Below, in pieces: positions 1 through 10,457 of a stretch of DNA of 64,000 bases. Origin of the DNA: Paracoccaceae bacterium (GTDB taxonomy: Bacteria > Pseudomonadota > Alphaproteobacteria > Rhodobacterales > Rhodobacteraceae); NCBI GenBank assembly GCA_033344815.1, contig JAWPMR010000001.1, forward strand, positions 172,136 to 236,135, written 5' to 3'. A model generated the notes under the pieces. The model saw nothing but the letters and a program-made list of their open reading frames with translations, did not search any database and was not told the DNA's origin. The stretch's first letter is position 1. Every line of letters starts with the position of its first letter. Position numbers and translations under genes: made by a program.

Positions 1-764
1 ATGCTTAGGCTGACGCGCCCCCCTGATGCACCGTATTTGATTGCGTTTTCAATCAGGTTCGTAAAAACCTGCATCAATTGATCCGCGTCGCCGGTTACTT
101 CAATTGGCGTTTGTGGAAAATCGAACGCCAAGGTCACATCCGAGGCCAATGCCAGTGGTTTAAGGGTGCGCAGGACTGATTTCAGAATATCAGTCAGGTT
201 TACGATATCGCGCGGACGCACACGGCCTTCGCTTTCCACCCGGCTCAGTGACAGAAGATCACCAACCAATCTGTTCATGCGCCCGGCTTCGCCTTCCATA
301 ATGTCTAGAAATCTGTCGCGCGCAACGGCATCGTTTTTTGCCGGGCCGCGCAGCGTTTCGATGAAACCCATCAAGGCGGTTAGCGGTGTCCGCAGTTCAT
401 GGCTGACGTTGGCGACGAAATCCCGCCGCATCTGCCCCGCCTGTTCAAGATGCGTTACATCAAGAAAGCACACTAGGACCACTTTCTGCGCGGGGACGAC
501 CCGGGCGGAAACCTGATAGATGCTGTCTTGCACGCCGTCACTGGCAAGATATTGCGATGATCGGGGTCGGCTGTCGCGCAAGACTTGTTCAATGATCTCG
601 AGCAGAGCGGGCTGGCGCAGCATTATCACGTAATTGCGCCCTTCGATCCCCTGCCCGATCAGCCCGCGCGCCTCCTCATTGGCGGCCACGATTCGCTCAG
701 AGCCATCAATTGCGAGCGCCGGCAGCGGTATGGCGGCCAAAACATCGTCCAGAGGCTCCGTCAT
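1..764 (-). CDS. phoR: PhoR-like sensor histidine kinase (cut by window edge)
   Basis: The gene starts at 764 and runs off the left edge, so only about 254 N-terminal residues are present. A GGGAG ribosome site precedes the ATG, 13 bases after the stop of the upstream gene. No membrane helix is visible at the N terminus. A PAS-like segment (about residues 1-110) is followed by a HisKA domain with the H-box VSHELRTPLTAL and the start of the ATPase domain with the N-box NLIENAIKYG. This order matches PhoR-type phosphate-sensing kinases, which in this group usually sit beside pst and phoU-phoB genes. Those would lie beyond the window, so the phosphate role is inferred. Another PAS-containing kinase remains possible. 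Confidence 0.8.
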   Translation of the reverse strand, partial: MTEPLDDVLAAIPLPALAIDGSERIVAANEEARGLIGQGIEGRNYVIMLRQPALLEIIEQVLRDSRPRSSQYLASDGVQDSIYQVSARVVPAQKVVLVCFLDVTHLEQAGQMRRDFVANVSHELRTPLTALMGFIETLRGPAKNDAVARDRFLDIMEGEAGRMNRLVGDLLSLSRVESEGRVRPRDIVNLTDILKSVLRTLKPLALASDVTLAFDFPQTPIEVTGDADQLMQVFTNLIENAIKYGASGGRVSLS

Positions 765-777
765 GGCGTGCTCCCGC

Positions 778-1965
778 TTAGGTGTCCACTGCCGCAGCCA
801 CAGCCTGTGTGAAAACAGCGCAAAGGGCATCCGGGTCCTCCAACCCGACGGAGACCCGAAAGAAGCCTTCTGACATGCCGAGCTCACCGCGTCGCTCAGC
901 ACTCAACGCACGATGAGAGGAAGACGCTGGATGGGATAGCGTGGTACCTACGTCGCCAAGGGTTGGCGCAAAGCTCAGACCATCCGCCGCGCGCGTAAAC
1001 GCATTGGCCGCCGCGCGCGCACCGTCCAGTTCAAAGCTGACCATATTGCAGAACTGGCCATTCAGAAGCGCTTTTGCCCTATTGTGGTCCGGGTGGTCGC
1101 TGCGCCCGGGATAGATCACGCGTCGCACCCCCGGCAACGCCGCCAGATGATCCGCCAGTCGAGCCGCTGTGGCTTGCGCGCGCTCAAAGCGCAACTCAAA
1201 AGAGAGCATGCCCCGTTCCGCCAGCCAACAGTCAAAGGGACTGGGAGACATGCCCGCAGTGACCGTAAACACCCTTAGCCGGGTATTCAGATCAGCGTCG
1301 CGGGCCGCGACATACCCCAGCATCACATCAGAATGCCCGGCGAGCAATTTGGTGATGGAATGAATGACGATATCCGCACCCTGCTCAAAGGGTTGAAATG
1401 CGCGCGGCGTGGTGAATGTATTGTCGATCACCAACAAAACGCCGGTTTCCTTGGCCAGCGCGGCCAGACCCGCCACATCCGCAACCTGCAAGGTTGGATT
1501 GGACACGGCTTCGATCAGGATCATGCGGGTTTCCGGGCGCATGGCCGCGCGCATCGCATCAATGTCGCCGGGATCGACCATACTGGTCGCAATTCCAAGA
1601 CGCGGAAGGTCTTCGCTCATCATGCGCAGCGAGCGACCATATAGCTGATTGCCGCCGATGACGTGATCCCCTGCTTTGGTTAGACCCAACAGAACGGCAC
1701 TGACCGCGGCCATGCCTGAAGAGGTTACAACACCGCTGTGCGGAGCGTTTTCCAACCGGTCCAACCGTTTGGCAACCACGTCTGCGTTGGGGTGACCTTC
1801 GCGGGAGTAGGTGTAGCCGTGCAACGCGCCTTCATATTGCTGATCGAGCATGTCGGGCGTGTCCGAGGCATAGACCACCGAAGGGCTGAGCGGTGTTACA
1901 ACTGGCCGGCTGGCGCTTTCGGGCAAAGCATCCGGGCGCACCAGTGACCCTTTTTCGTTTTTCAT
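778..1965 (-). CDS. PLP-dependent trans-sulfuration enzyme (Cys/Met metabolism family)
   Basis: The 395-residue protein is a full-length member of the Cys/Met metabolism PLP family (cystathionine beta- or gamma-lyase, cystathionine gamma-synthase, methionine gamma-lyase). Lys206 in SITKLLAGHSD is the expected PLP Schiff-base lysine, Asp181 in VIDNTF the ring-nitrogen aspartate, and the SSGMAA segment near residue 82 contacts the cofactor phosphate. The exact reaction cannot be decided from sequence; cystathionine beta-lyase is a reasonable guess. The start lies one base after the carbonic anhydrase stop, so both are probably translated from one message together with gmk and yicC. Confidence 0.85.
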   Translation of the reverse strand: MKNEKGSLVRPDALPESASRPVVTPLSPSVVYASDTPDMLDQQYEGALHGYTYSREGHPNADVVAKRLDRLENAPHSGVVTSSGMAAVSAVLLGLTKAGDHVIGGNQLYGRSLRMMSEDLPRLGIATSMVDPGDIDAMRAAMRPETRMILIEAVSNPTLQVADVAGLAALAKETGVLLVIDNTFTTPRAFQPFEQGADIVIHSITKLLAGHSDVMLGYVAARDADLNTRLRVFTVTAGMSPSPFDCWLAERGMLSFELRFERAQATAARLADHLAALPGVRRVIYPGRSDHPDHNRAKALLNGQFCNMVSFELDGARAAANAFTRAADGLSFAPTLGDVGTTLSHPASSSHRALSAERRGELGMSEGFFRVSVGLEDPDALCAVFTQAVAAAVDT

Positions 1966-1966
1966 A

Positions 1967-2494
1967 TTAACCCTTTACGACCCGCAATTCATCTCGGAAG
2001 CGACGCATGTTTTCCTGATAATGCACAGCGCTTTGCGTCAGCCCATGAATGGCCTGCGCATCCAATTCGCGCACAACTTTGCCCGGTACACCCATCACAA
2101 GGCTGCCATCCGGGACCACCTTGTTCTCCGTGATCAGCGCCCCTGCCCCGATCAGGCAATTGTTGCCGATCTTTGCGCCATTCAGCACCGTGGCTCCCAT
2201 GCCGATCAGGCTATTGTTGCCAATGGTGCAGCCGTGCAGCATGACTTTGTGACCGATCGTGCAATTCTGGCCGATGCTCAGCGGATAGCCCGCATCGATG
2301 TGAAAGACACAGTTTTCCTGAACGTTGGAGCCTTTGCCAATCCGGATCTCTTCATGATCGGCGCGGATGGTGGTGCCGAACCAGACCGACGCGCCCTCTT
2401 CCAGCACGACTTGTCCAACCAGATTGGCATCTGGTGCGACCCAGGTATCTTCGTGCAATTCCGGCGCTTTTGCACCCAGCGCGTATAGTGTCAT
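1967..2494 (-). CDS. gamma-class carbonic anhydrase family protein
   Basis: The 175-residue protein is built of hexapeptide repeats (IGxxxx[22 protein letters not shown]) that form a left-handed beta helix. Histidines in VFHIDAG and in IGHKVMLHG sit where the gamma-carbonic anhydrase family places its three zinc ligands. It should trimerise and hydrate carbon dioxide, or act as a Paa/YrdA-type relative whose activity is unproven. Its ATG overlaps the gmk stop by four bases (ATGA), which implies translational coupling. Confidence 0.85.
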   Translation of the reverse strand: MTLYALGAKAPELHEDTWVAPDANLVGQVVLEEGASVWFGTTIRADHEEIRIGKGSNVQENCVFHIDAGYPLSIGQNCTIGHKVMLHGCTIGNNSLIGMGATVLNGAKIGNNCLIGAGALITENKVVPDGSLVMGVPGKVVRELDAQAIHGLTQSAVHYQENMRRFRDELRVVKG

Positions 2495-3135
2495 GGCAAA
2501 TCCTCAAATTCTGATTGCAAAGCCCGCACATGATCCGTCAGCCCCGGCACCTGACTACGACGCAAACGTGTCGCGGATATGATGGTTTTCAACTGCGCTT
2601 CTGTGGCGTCCAGATCGTCATTCACCAAGACAAAATCATAAGCACCCCAATGGCTGATCTCATCCCAGCTTTTCTCCATGCGGCGCGCGATGGTGGCCGC
2701 ATCATCCTGCCCGCGCTTTTCAAGACGGTTGCGCAGTTCGACAATGGAGGGCGGCAACAAGAAGATGGACAGGGTATGCGCCCCCAGCGCCGAATTGGTG
2801 ATCTGCTGCGCGCCCTGCCAGTCAATATCAAAAAGAACGTCACGCCCTGAAGCAATCGCCTTTTGGACCGGTGCGCGCGGCGAGCCGTAGAAATTGCCGA
2901 AAACATGCGCATGCTCCAGCATCCCTTCCTCCGCCACCTGCGACTTGAAACTGGCGTGGTCGACGAAATAGTATTCGCGCCCGTCTTCTTCACCGGGGCG
3001 CGCTTGCCGAGTGGTGGCGGAAATGGAAAACTCGATCTCCGGATCCCAATCGCGCAACCGTCGCGCCAGAGTTGATTTTCCGGCACCGGAAGGTGAACTG
3101 AGAATGATCAAAAGGCCACGGCGTGTCGCGGTCAT
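2491..3135 (-). CDS. gmk: guanylate kinase
   Basis: This 214-residue protein phosphorylates GMP to GDP with ATP. The P-loop [10 protein letters not shown] lies at about residues 13-22. It is followed by the GMP-binding segment [13 protein letters not shown] and the conserved YYFVDHASF region, giving the normal length and order for Gmk. It lies three bases after yicC and overlaps the carbonic anhydrase start by four bases. The yicC-gmk pairing is common across Proteobacteria. Confidence 0.95.
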   Translation of the reverse strand: MTATRRGLLIILSSPSGAGKSTLARRLRDWDPEIEFSISATTRQARPGEEDGREYYFVDHASFKSQVAEEGMLEHAHVFGNFYGSPRAPVQKAIASGRDVLFDIDWQGAQQITNSALGAHTLSIFLLPPSIVELRNRLEKRGQDDAATIARRMEKSWDEISHWGAYDFVLVNDDLDATEAQLKTIISATRLRRSQVPGLTDHVRALQSEFEDLP

Positions 3136-3138
3136 GCT

Positions 3139-4029
3139 TTACTCCACATTCTGTACTTGTTCACGCATCTGATCGATCACTGCCTTGAGCGCAAGACCAC
3201 AGCGCGTGAGATCGGTGTTTTGCGCCTTGGCGCAAAGCGTATTTGCTTCGCGATTGAACTCTTGCATCAGAAAATCAAGCTTGCGTCCAACGGGACCACC
3301 CTGCCCCAGCAATTCCCGAGCAGCGTCAACATGCGCGCTCAACCGGTCGATTTCTTCTGTGACATCCGATTTAACGGCGATCAATGCAAGCTCTTGGGCC
3401 ACACGGTCCGGGTCCAACCCGTCCGTATTATCGACAACTTTTGCCAGATTTCGTTGCAATGTCGCACTCATGGCAGCGGCGCGCGCATTTGTCAGTTGCG
3501 CAGAGTCGGCTGTGAGCTGGGCGATCTGATCCAGCTGCTCGAGCAAAACAGTTTGCAACGCGGCCCCTTCGCTGTCGCGCATGGCGTTGAAATCGGCGAT
3601 TAACGTCTGCGCTTCGGCCAACAGTGCCGAGGCCAGAGGGGCGGCATCGTCCTCACTGCTGCTTTGCTCCAATACACCGCGCAGCGCAACAATGTCAGAA
3701 GACTTTGAAGGCGCCAGCGAGATGCCTGCATCCATCGCGCGGGATTCAATCACAGCCATGGCATCCAAAACTGCCGTGAGCTGTGCTGCGTTAATCTGCA
3801 AGGCGCCTGAAGCATCATCGCGTGCCAGACGAAGCGACAACGTCACATTCCCCCGTGCCACCGCAGCACCCAGTTTTTTGCGCAACCCGATTTCAAGCCC
3901 GTCGATCCAATCCGGGACCCTCAGTCGCAGATCAAGCCCCTTGCCGTTGACCGCACGCAGTTCCCATGTCCAGGAGTGTGGGGATAGGTTGCCGGTCGCG
4001 GAGGCAAAACCAGTCATCGATCGGATCAT
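3139..4029 (-). CDS. yicC: YicC family endoribonuclease-like protein
   Basis: The protein of about 296 residues opens with MIRSMTGFA, the hallmark of YicC proteins, and ends in a DUF1732-type region (KLDFLMQEFNREANTLCAK). The ATG at 4029 is chosen over an upstream ATG at 4080 because it has an AAAGGA ribosome site and matches the family start. YicC relatives have been linked to stationary-phase survival and RNA cleavage. It is the first gene of the cluster running to the PhoR-like kinase. Confidence 0.9.
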   Translation of the reverse strand: MIRSMTGFASATGNLSPHSWTWELRAVNGKGLDLRLRVPDWIDGLEIGLRKKLGAAVARGNVTLSLRLARDDASGALQINAAQLTAVLDAMAVIESRAMDAGISLAPSKSSDIVALRGVLEQSSSEDDAAPLASALLAEAQTLIADFNAMRDSEGAALQTVLLEQLDQIAQLTADSAQLTNARAAAMSATLQRNLAKVVDNTDGLDPDRVAQELALIAVKSDVTEEIDRLSAHVDAARELLGQGGPVGRKLDFLMQEFNREANTLCAKAQNTDLTRCGLALKAVIDQMREQVQNVE

Positions 4030-4284
4030 CCGGATATCCTTTGGCTTATGATGACGAGCCTTATGGCGAATTTGCCTCACAGGGCAACCCCTCGGCAGTT
4101 TACTGCCACCTGAAAGGTTGCGGAAACGCGGTTAACCAAATCTAAAGAAATCATACCGTTTGTAGAAAATTGTTGGTATTAAAGTTTCAGTAACCAGTTT
4201 GGTGCTGCGACATGAGATCAACAGCGGCACGGGTGGGTAAAACGAAATGGACGCGAAAGCGGCGTTTCAGTATAGGGGGCGGCA

Positions 4285-4986
4285 ATGGACAACGGCGGTA
4301 AAAACTCGCACAATGTATTTTCTATGACGCAAAATGTTTCTCATAACGGCTTCGCGCCATTGGCCCAACTTGAGGCCTATTGGGAAGCCTTGCGTGGCGG
4401 GCGCTTGATGCCCAACCGTGCGGAGATCGATCCACGCGGGATCGAACAGGCGTTGGAGTTCTCTTTCATTGTAGAGCGCATCGCACCGGGGATTGCACGT
4501 TTGCGCATCGCCGGCAGCCATTTGAGCGATCTGATGGGGATGGAAGTACGCGGTATGCCTCTGACGTCCTTCATCACGCCGGGATCACGCCGCCAGTTGA
4601 GCGACACTCTCGAAGAGGTGTTCGAAACCCCTGCGACCTGTTCAATTCAATTGCGTTCCGAACAGGGTCCGGGCATGCCCGCCCTTGAAGCGCGCATGGT
4701 TTTAATGCCGCTGAAGAGTGATCTGGGCGATGTGAGCCGCGTCCTGGGTGCCTTGGTCTCGGTCGGTGACATGGGTCGCAGCCCGCGTCGATTTGATGTC
4801 ATACGCACCGCTCTTCGCCCGATTATTGCGGATAGCTCGCTGCCTATTACCGCGGCCAAGGCGCCATCTGTTACAGCAAAAACACCCACGAGAGTGCCGG
4901 GTTTTCAGGAAGCCAAAACGCCTTTCAAAAGCGAGACACCGCGTCAGGACGCGCCTTATCTCCGGCTCGTCAAATCTGACGACTAA
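4285..4986 (+). CDS. PAS domain protein (PAS_5-like)
   Basis: The 233-residue soluble protein has a single PAS-like domain at about residues 25-160 (LEAYWEALRGGRLMPNRAEIDP, then FIVERIAPGIARLRIAG). This resembles the PAS_5 family found mainly in Alphaproteobacteria. The C-terminal tail is poorly conserved and rich in Thr, Ala and Pro. There is no output domain, so its partner and signal are unknown. A GGGGGC motif stands just upstream of the ATG. The gene is monocistronic and followed by a clear terminator. Confidence 0.75.
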   Translation: MDNGGKNSHNVFSMTQNVSHNGFAPLAQLEAYWEALRGGRLMPNRAEIDPRGIEQALEFSFIVERIAPGIARLRIAGSHLSDLMGMEVRGMPLTSFITPGSRRQLSDTLEEVFETPATCSIQLRSEQGPGMPALEARMVLMPLKSDLGDVSRVLGALVSVGDMGRSPRRFDVIRTALRPIIADSSLPITAAKAPSVTAKTPTRVPGFQEAKTPFKSETPRQDAPYLRLVKSDD

Positions 4987-5021
4987 AGAGATTTTAGTAC
5001 CAAATTCCTTTGATCAGGAAG

Positions 5022-5054
5022 ACCGTTCGTACAGAATGTACGGGCGGTTTTATT
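5022..5054 (+). terminator. rho-independent terminator after the PAS gene
   Basis: A 12-bp stem (ACCGTTCGTACA with TGTACGGGCGGT, two G-T pairs) with a GAA loop is followed by a T-rich tract. It lies 35 bases after the PAS gene stop. Confidence 0.8.
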
Positions 5055-5486
5055 TTGTTTCAGACAATGCGACGCGGACCCCTGCTGTCCGTAAACACCT
5101 TTAATCTCTTTTACGTGCTTGAAGAAATGTGTTTCCTGCGGGTCTGATCGGAGTGAGCCAGACCGCACCCATAGCAATATCAAATGTGCATCTGTCGCGT
5201 TTCGACCCTTGGTTAAGGCCATCTACATCACATGTCGCGTTTGAGCGAAGCAAGAGGTGACCTTGAAATCGATTCAGGTGCAAGTCGAACTGCTTTTGAT
5301 CAGGATAGGCAGGATATGATACCGTGCTGCGCAGTCCGGGTATTTTTACCACTTGAAGACGGTCCATGGATTTCACAGCATCCACAATGGATTGCTCAAA
5401 TGGCCCCTTCAGCTATGTCATTTTTCGCTCTCAGGGTACCGATCTGGCGTCTTCAGGTCCGCGAAAGCAGCATCATCGTATCACGA
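5055..5486. other. gene-free stretch between PAS gene and DAHP synthase
   Basis: No reading frame here has recognisable protein character or a good ribosome site. It lies between two convergent terminators. I see no repeat or RNA motif. Confidence 0.5.
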
Positions 5487-5520
5487 TCAAAAAAGCCCGC
5501 AGTTTTCGACTGCGGGCTTT
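5487..5520 (-). terminator. rho-independent terminator after DAHP synthase
   Basis: A perfect 11-bp stem (AAAGCCCGCAG with CTGCGGGCTTT) and a 7-base loop are followed, on the minus strand, by a run of T. It lies 27 bases past the DAHP synthase stop. Confidence 0.85.
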
Positions 5521-5546
5521 GAGGAAACTCTTTGTCCCTAAAGGTT

Positions 5547-6917
5547 TTAGCTAACCGCCTGAGTCTGGTGCGTAGCGCGGCGATCAGACAGTTCATCCGC
5601 AACAAGAAAGGCCAGTTCCAAGGATTGGCTGGCATTCAGGCGCGGGTCGCAAGCAGTGTGGTAGCGATCTGACAGGTCTTCGTCGCTGACGGCCCGTACA
5701 CCACCGGTGCATTCGGTTACGTCTTGCCCGGTCATCTCAAAATGCACACCCCCCGGTACGGTGCCTTCAGCCGCGTGAACAGCGAAGAATTCACGCACCT
5801 CGCGGAGCACGGACTCAAACGGACGGGTTTTATATCCGGTCGAAGACTTGATCGTATTGCCATGCATCGCATCACAAACCCAAGTCACGTTTGCGCCTTC
5901 TTCGCGCACGGTTTTAATGAGGCGCGGCAGGTGTTCGCCAACCGATCCCGCCCCAAAACGTGCAATCAAGGTCAGCCGACCTTCTTCGTTTTCCGGGTTC
6001 AGCTTGGCCATCAACACCTTCAGGTCTTCAGAGGTCATTGATGGACCCGCCTTCATGCCGATTGGGTTTTGCACGCCGCTGGCGAATTCCACATGCGCCC
6101 CATCGGGCTGGCGCGTGCGGTCCCCGATCCAGATCATGTGACCGGATCCAGCCAGCCATTTGCCGGTGGTGCTGTCCACGCGGGTCAGTGCCTCCTCGTA
6201 TTCCAGCAGAAGCGACTCGTGGCTGGTGTAGAATTCAACCGACTGCAGCGTATGCGCGGTCTCAGCCGTGACACCGGCAGCAGTCATGAAATCCAGCGTG
6301 TCGGAAATACGATTGGCAATCTCGCGGTAACGTTCGACCTTTTCGGCCTCGGTGAAGCCAAGCGTCCAAGCATGCACCTGGTTTACGTCCGCGTAGCCAC
6401 CCGTTGAAAACGCCCGGATCAAGTTCAGGGTCGCAGCGGCCTGCGTGTAAGCACGCAACATCTTTTCCGGATCAGGAATGCGGGCTTTGGACGTGAAATC
6501 CAACTCGTTGATGATATCACCCCGGTAGCTGGGCAATTCCACCCCATCCACGGTTTCCGTGTCGGCCGAGCGCGGTTTGGCAAACTGACCTGCCATGCGG
6601 CCAACTTTGATGACCGGAACCTTGGCACCATGGGTCAACACGATCGCCATTTGCAGCATGATTTTGAAGGTGTCGCGGATCGCATCGGAACTGAATTGAT
6701 CAAAGCTCTCTGCGCAATCACCACCCTGCAACAAAAACGCCTCGCCCCGACCCGCAGCACCCAAGTGCTTTTTCAAGCGGCGTGCTTCACCCGCAAAGAC
6801 AAGCAATGGAAAGCGCGCGAGCTGTGCCTCAACCGCCTCAAGTGCAGCTTGATCGGGATACTCCGGCATCTGGATCCGCGGTTTCGTGCGCCAGCTTGAT
6901 TTTGTCCATTCACTCAT
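5547..6917 (-). CDS. class II (plant-type) DAHP synthase
   Basis: The 456-residue enzyme condenses phosphoenolpyruvate and erythrose 4-phosphate in the first step of the shikimate pathway. Class II features are GGDCAESF near residue 65 (metal-binding Cys), [14 protein letters not shown], and [14 protein letters not shown]. The ATG at 6917 gives the typical [10 protein letters not shown] start and has GGAG upstream; a longer frame to 7007 lacks family similarity. The gene stands alone with its own terminator. Confidence 0.95.
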   Translation of the reverse strand: MSEWTKSSWRTKPRIQMPEYPDQAALEAVEAQLARFPLLVFAGEARRLKKHLGAAGRGEAFLLQGGDCAESFDQFSSDAIRDTFKIMLQMAIVLTHGAKVPVIKVGRMAGQFAKPRSADTETVDGVELPSYRGDIINELDFTSKARIPDPEKMLRAYTQAAATLNLIRAFSTGGYADVNQVHAWTLGFTEAEKVERYREIANRISDTLDFMTAAGVTAETAHTLQSVEFYTSHESLLLEYEEALTRVDSTTGKWLAGSGHMIWIGDRTRQPDGAHVEFASGVQNPIGMKAGPSMTSEDLKVLMAKLNPENEEGRLTLIARFGAGSVGEHLPRLIKTVREEGANVTWVCDAMHGNTIKSSTGYKTRPFESVLREVREFFAVHAAEGTVPGGVHFEMTGQDVTECTGGVRAVSDEDLSDRYHTACDPRLNASQSLELAFLVADELSDRRATHQTQAVS

Positions 6918-8181
6918 CGTTCTCACTCCGGGTTGTGCGCGCAAAAAGGCGCGCCCTCTTAACTCACGGCCTTCTATACAAAAGCCTGCGGCGAGTGACC
7001 ATATCACAAATTATCCGGGAGTCATCTTCGTAAGTGTCTGTCGCTCGGCGGAAGATTATTCTCGATTCAGCCTTCTTTTTCGACTTGGCGCAACGACTCG
7101 TAAACAACGCGGCACCCTTTTCCATGTAATGGGTCTCTCAATTGGACGCCCGTGCAAGGCGCTGGAATCCACACCACGTCCTACAATGGCCTCCAGATGG
7201 CCGTAAAGACATCTCCATTGTTATAGAAACACTGCTTGTCTTTACCAAAGTACGTCTTTTTGCTGTGCTGATTACTCGGTTGCAATGTCCCCGCCTTGAT
7301 TGCCTCCGCGAAGGGGCCGTATTAATGCCGAGTAACAGGAGCATGTCGCTTGGTCATGCACGTGGGCCGCAATGGGTCGCGAAAAGGAACGAGCGGACGC
7401 GCCAATGCTCCGGAATTTGGAGGGTAACGATCGCTGTTTCGCTATTCCACGCTGGTGCGTTAACGGGAAATCGCATCCGGCATGTAAGACGATGAGACGG
7501 GATGAAAACACCAGCAACCCAGCGAGGAAAGACGCGTCTGATTGATATACAGCGCATACGTCCGACTCGGATCGCGACACAGCGACCAACCGGGATCAAT
7601 AGTTTTTGTCACCCGTAAGCGGCTGATGCTTTTCCAATATGGCATATCACCCTCACACAAAGCAGAAACACTTTAGTGATCCGGGTCCAACTTGCGTTGC
7701 TGAAGATTGCCAAGCGCAGATCGCCACAAACAGATTGCATCGCGTCGGGACCCCAGCGAGAGGGCAATTACTGCAAAAACTCACGCGCGGATCTGCCACA
7801 AAGCCTTGAAGGGCGACCCATCCACACCCCTGTAAATCTTTGGCCCATAAAGCCGGCCGGAAAGTTCAAGGCATCACACATTCTGCCGGATTGCACCAAA
7901 GCCAAAACAACACTGCCAAAGCGCTTCGGTCTTCAAGGGCCACGCACCCAACCGAGACGAGTTTTTCCATAAACCTCTGAGGGCTCCTTCGGCACATGAT
8001 GATCGCAGATGTGTCAGAAGAAATCCCGGACACATGCGGTCGTTTTGGGAAACGGATTTCAAAGTGAGCTATCAAGCAGGAATTCGTACTCTTGACGTCA
8101 CAAACGCAGCATGACCAAGTGGTTTATCAGGCCAGTCTGCGCGCAGATTCGAGGTCGCCAAGGCATAAACAAGAAACGGCA
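6918..8181. other. gene-free stretch of about 1.26 kb
   Basis: Several short frames (up to about 117 codons) occur on both strands, but none resembles a known protein or has a convincing ribosome site. No tRNA, riboswitch or terminator was recognised. The right end must hold the promoter of the GlxA-type regulator, and the left end that of DAHP synthase. It may be an eroded former gene region. Confidence 0.45.
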
Positions 8182-9186
8182 ATGTCCCAGCAACGTTCAG
8201 CCACGCGGATCGATCCGCCAGAAGACAAGCCAAAACGCTTTGTTTTTGTCTTGCTCGACGATTTCACCCTGCTCAGCTTTTCCGCCGCCATTGAAAGCCT
8301 GCGCATCGCCAATCGTATGGCCGGCAAGAAAATCTATGACTGGCGTATCGTCGGCGAAGGCGGAGATATTATCCATTGCTCTACGGGCAGCGGCTTCAAA
8401 CTGGATGGCGATCTTGAAGATCTGACGCGCGATGACACCGTAATGATCTGCGGCGGGATCAATATTCAAGATGCCACGACCAAAAGATTGCTGGGTTGGT
8501 TGCGTCGGGAAGCGCGCAAAGGCCTGTTGGTTGGTGGGTTGTGCACTGCCGGGTACACGCTTGCCAAGGCCGGTTTGCTGGATGGCAAGCGCGCAACGAT
8601 CCACTGGGAAAATCAGGATAGCTTCTCTGAGGAGTTCCAGGAAGTCGAACTGACCAAATCTGTGTTTGTTGTGGATGGCAATCGTATGACCACGGCCGGG
8701 GGAACATCCTCAATTGACTTGATGCTGAAACTGATTGCAGATGATCAGGGTGAAGATTTGGCCAATATGGTGGCGGATCAATTGATCTATGCCTCAATCC
8801 GAACCGACCAGGACACACAACGCCTCAGCGTGCCGACGCGTATTGGTGTGCGTCATCCCAAGCTCAGCAAGGTTATTCAGATGATGGAAGGCAACATCGA
8901 AGAGCCGATCAGCCCGTCGATATTGGCCAAGAATGTGGGTATGAGCACGCGCCAGCTGGAACGGCTGTTTCGCCGGTATCTCAACCGCTCACCCAAGCGA
9001 TACTATATGGAACTGCGGTTGCAAAAGGCGCGCAATCTGTTGATGCAAACGGATATGAGTGTGATCAATGTGGCGCTGGCCTGTGGTTTTGCCTCACCGA
9101 GCCATTTCTCGAAATGCTATCGGTCGCATTATGACACGACGCCCTACCGCGAACGGGGCAGTCACGCGAGCCGCCTGTCCATCTAG
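8182..9186 (+). CDS. GlxA family transcriptional regulator
   Basis: A DJ-1/PfpI-like domain (about residues 18-200: FVFVLLDDFTLLSFSAAIESL, GGLCTAGYTLAKAGLLDG) is joined to a C-terminal AraC-type double helix-turn-helix (LAKNVGMSTRQLERLFRRYL, VALACGFASPSHFSKCYR). This is the GlxA/CdhR/GbdR architecture, whose members often control betaine, carnitine or arginine catabolism. The ligand is unknown here. The start at 8182 fits the domain boundary; an in-frame ATG at 8092 would add 30 residues. It converges on the sugar dehydrogenase with a four-base overlap, and no obvious target gene is adjacent. Confidence 0.85.
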   Translation: MSQQRSATRIDPPEDKPKRFVFVLLDDFTLLSFSAAIESLRIANRMAGKKIYDWRIVGEGGDIIHCSTGSGFKLDGDLEDLTRDDTVMICGGINIQDATTKRLLGWLRREARKGLLVGGLCTAGYTLAKAGLLDGKRATIHWENQDSFSEEFQEVELTKSVFVVDGNRMTTAGGTSSIDLMLKLIADDQGEDLANMVADQLIYASIRTDQDTQRLSVPTRIGVRHPKLSKVIQMMEGNIEEPISPSILAKNVGMSTRQLERLFRRYLNRSPKRYYMELRLQKARNLLMQTDMSVINVALACGFASPSHFSKCYRSHYDTTPYRERGSHASRLSI

Positions 9187-10292
9187 GTTCCTGGTTTGGC
9201 GATGCGGTAAACTGTGCCGCTTCCCGCGGAAATGAACCAAATGCTGCCATCGGGCGCCTCGACAAGATCGCGCACGCGTTCGGTTTCATCGGTTTCGATT
9301 TTCTGGACCTCACGTGCGGATTGCCCGGTGATTTCCAGACGCGAGATATAGTCAAATTTTAACGAGCCAACGAACATATCCCCGCGCCAGTTTGGGAACA
9401 TATCCCCTTGATAGACAATCAGACCGGACGGTGCCATTGAAGGATCCCAGTAGTAGGCAGGCTGTTCCAATCCGGGTTTTGCGCTGCCCTCACCAATTTT
9501 ACCACCGGAGTAATGGCGTCCATAAGAAATGATCGGCCAGCCAAAATTTGCGCCCTTTTTGATCAGATTCACCTCATCTCCGCCTCTTGCGCCGTGCTCG
9601 GACGTCCAAAGCCGCCCTTGAGCGTCCAAATTCGCCCCTTGGGGATTACGATGTCCGAAAGACCAAATTTCAGGCAGGAAATCTGCCCGCCCCACAAACG
9701 GATTATCGCCGGGCACAGACCCATCACGATTGATGCGGATAATCGAACCATTGTGGCGGCCGACATCCTGTGCAGATGGCCGGTCGCCCCGATCCCCGAT
9801 GGTTAGAAACAAGGTCCCGTCTCGCGCCTCCACCACCCGGCTGCCAAAATGCCGCCCACCAGATGTGCCCGTCGACATTTGAAAGATATCCCGCAGGTTT
9901 TCGAGGCGATTTGCATCATTGGAAAGACGCGCAACAGCCAGTGCGGTTGCAGCCCCACCCTTGACCGGCTTGGAATAGGTCAAGAACACGTCGCGTGTGC
10001 GGGCGAAATCACGCGCAGGTGTGATGTCCAGCAATCCGCCCTGCCCCTTTGCCACGACTTTTGGCACACCGGCAACTTTGCGGCTTTGACCATTGGACAC
10101 GGACAACAAATCCCCGTCCCGTTCGGTAATCAAAGCGCCCCCTTTCGGCAACAAAGCCAGCCCCCATGGCGTATCCAGCCCGGTGATCACTGGCGTGATT
10201 GTTGCCGCAATTTGATCTTGTGCAAGAAGCTGAGGGGCCGCGCCAACGAGCGTCAGAACACTCAAGTATTTCCACACATCACGCGCTTTCAT
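9183..10292 (-). CDS. PQQ-dependent sugar dehydrogenase (Asd/YliI-like)
   Basis: The protein of about 369 residues has a signal peptide ending near LLAQ and a six-bladed propeller of the soluble aldose sugar dehydrogenase family. Supporting motifs are TPWGLALLPKGGALITER, GDRGDRPSAQ, GHRNPQGANLD and SEHGARGGDEVN. These enzymes oxidise aldoses in the periplasm with PQQ. The start at 10292 gives a clean signal peptide; the longer frame to 10406 does not. No PQQ synthesis genes are in the window. Confidence 0.88.
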   Translation of the reverse strand: MKARDVWKYLSVLTLVGAAPQLLAQDQIAATITPVITGLDTPWGLALLPKGGALITERDGDLLSVSNGQSRKVAGVPKVVAKGQGGLLDITPARDFARTRDVFLTYSKPVKGGAATALAVARLSNDANRLENLRDIFQMSTGTSGGRHFGSRVVEARDGTLFLTIGDRGDRPSAQDVGRHNGSIIRINRDGSVPGDNPFVGRADFLPEIWSFGHRNPQGANLDAQGRLWTSEHGARGGDEVNLIKKGANFGWPIISYGRHYSGGKIGEGSAKPGLEQPAYYWDPSMAPSGLIVYQGDMFPNWRGDMFVGSLKFDYISRLEITGQSAREVQKIETDETERVRDLVEAPDGSIWFISAGSGTVYRIAKPGT

Positions 10293-10457
10293 AGGATGCA
10301 CCCTTTTGTTGCTTTTGCTAAACAGAAACTTAGGGTTGTAGCCCTTTTTCTCAAGGCGGGATCGCCATATTGTGAGGCCATGGAAAAGCGCTTTTCTTTT
10401 AAGCACAGGAGGCCTAACCTGCGCGGCGAACGTCCAGTTCCAATATGGGAGAAACCA

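Noticed and set aside
9849-10457. A 200-codon in-frame extension ahead of the liv binding-protein gene
   Set aside because: It runs antisense to the sugar dehydrogenase gene and lacks protein character; the ATG at 10458 has a ribosome site and a clean signal peptide.
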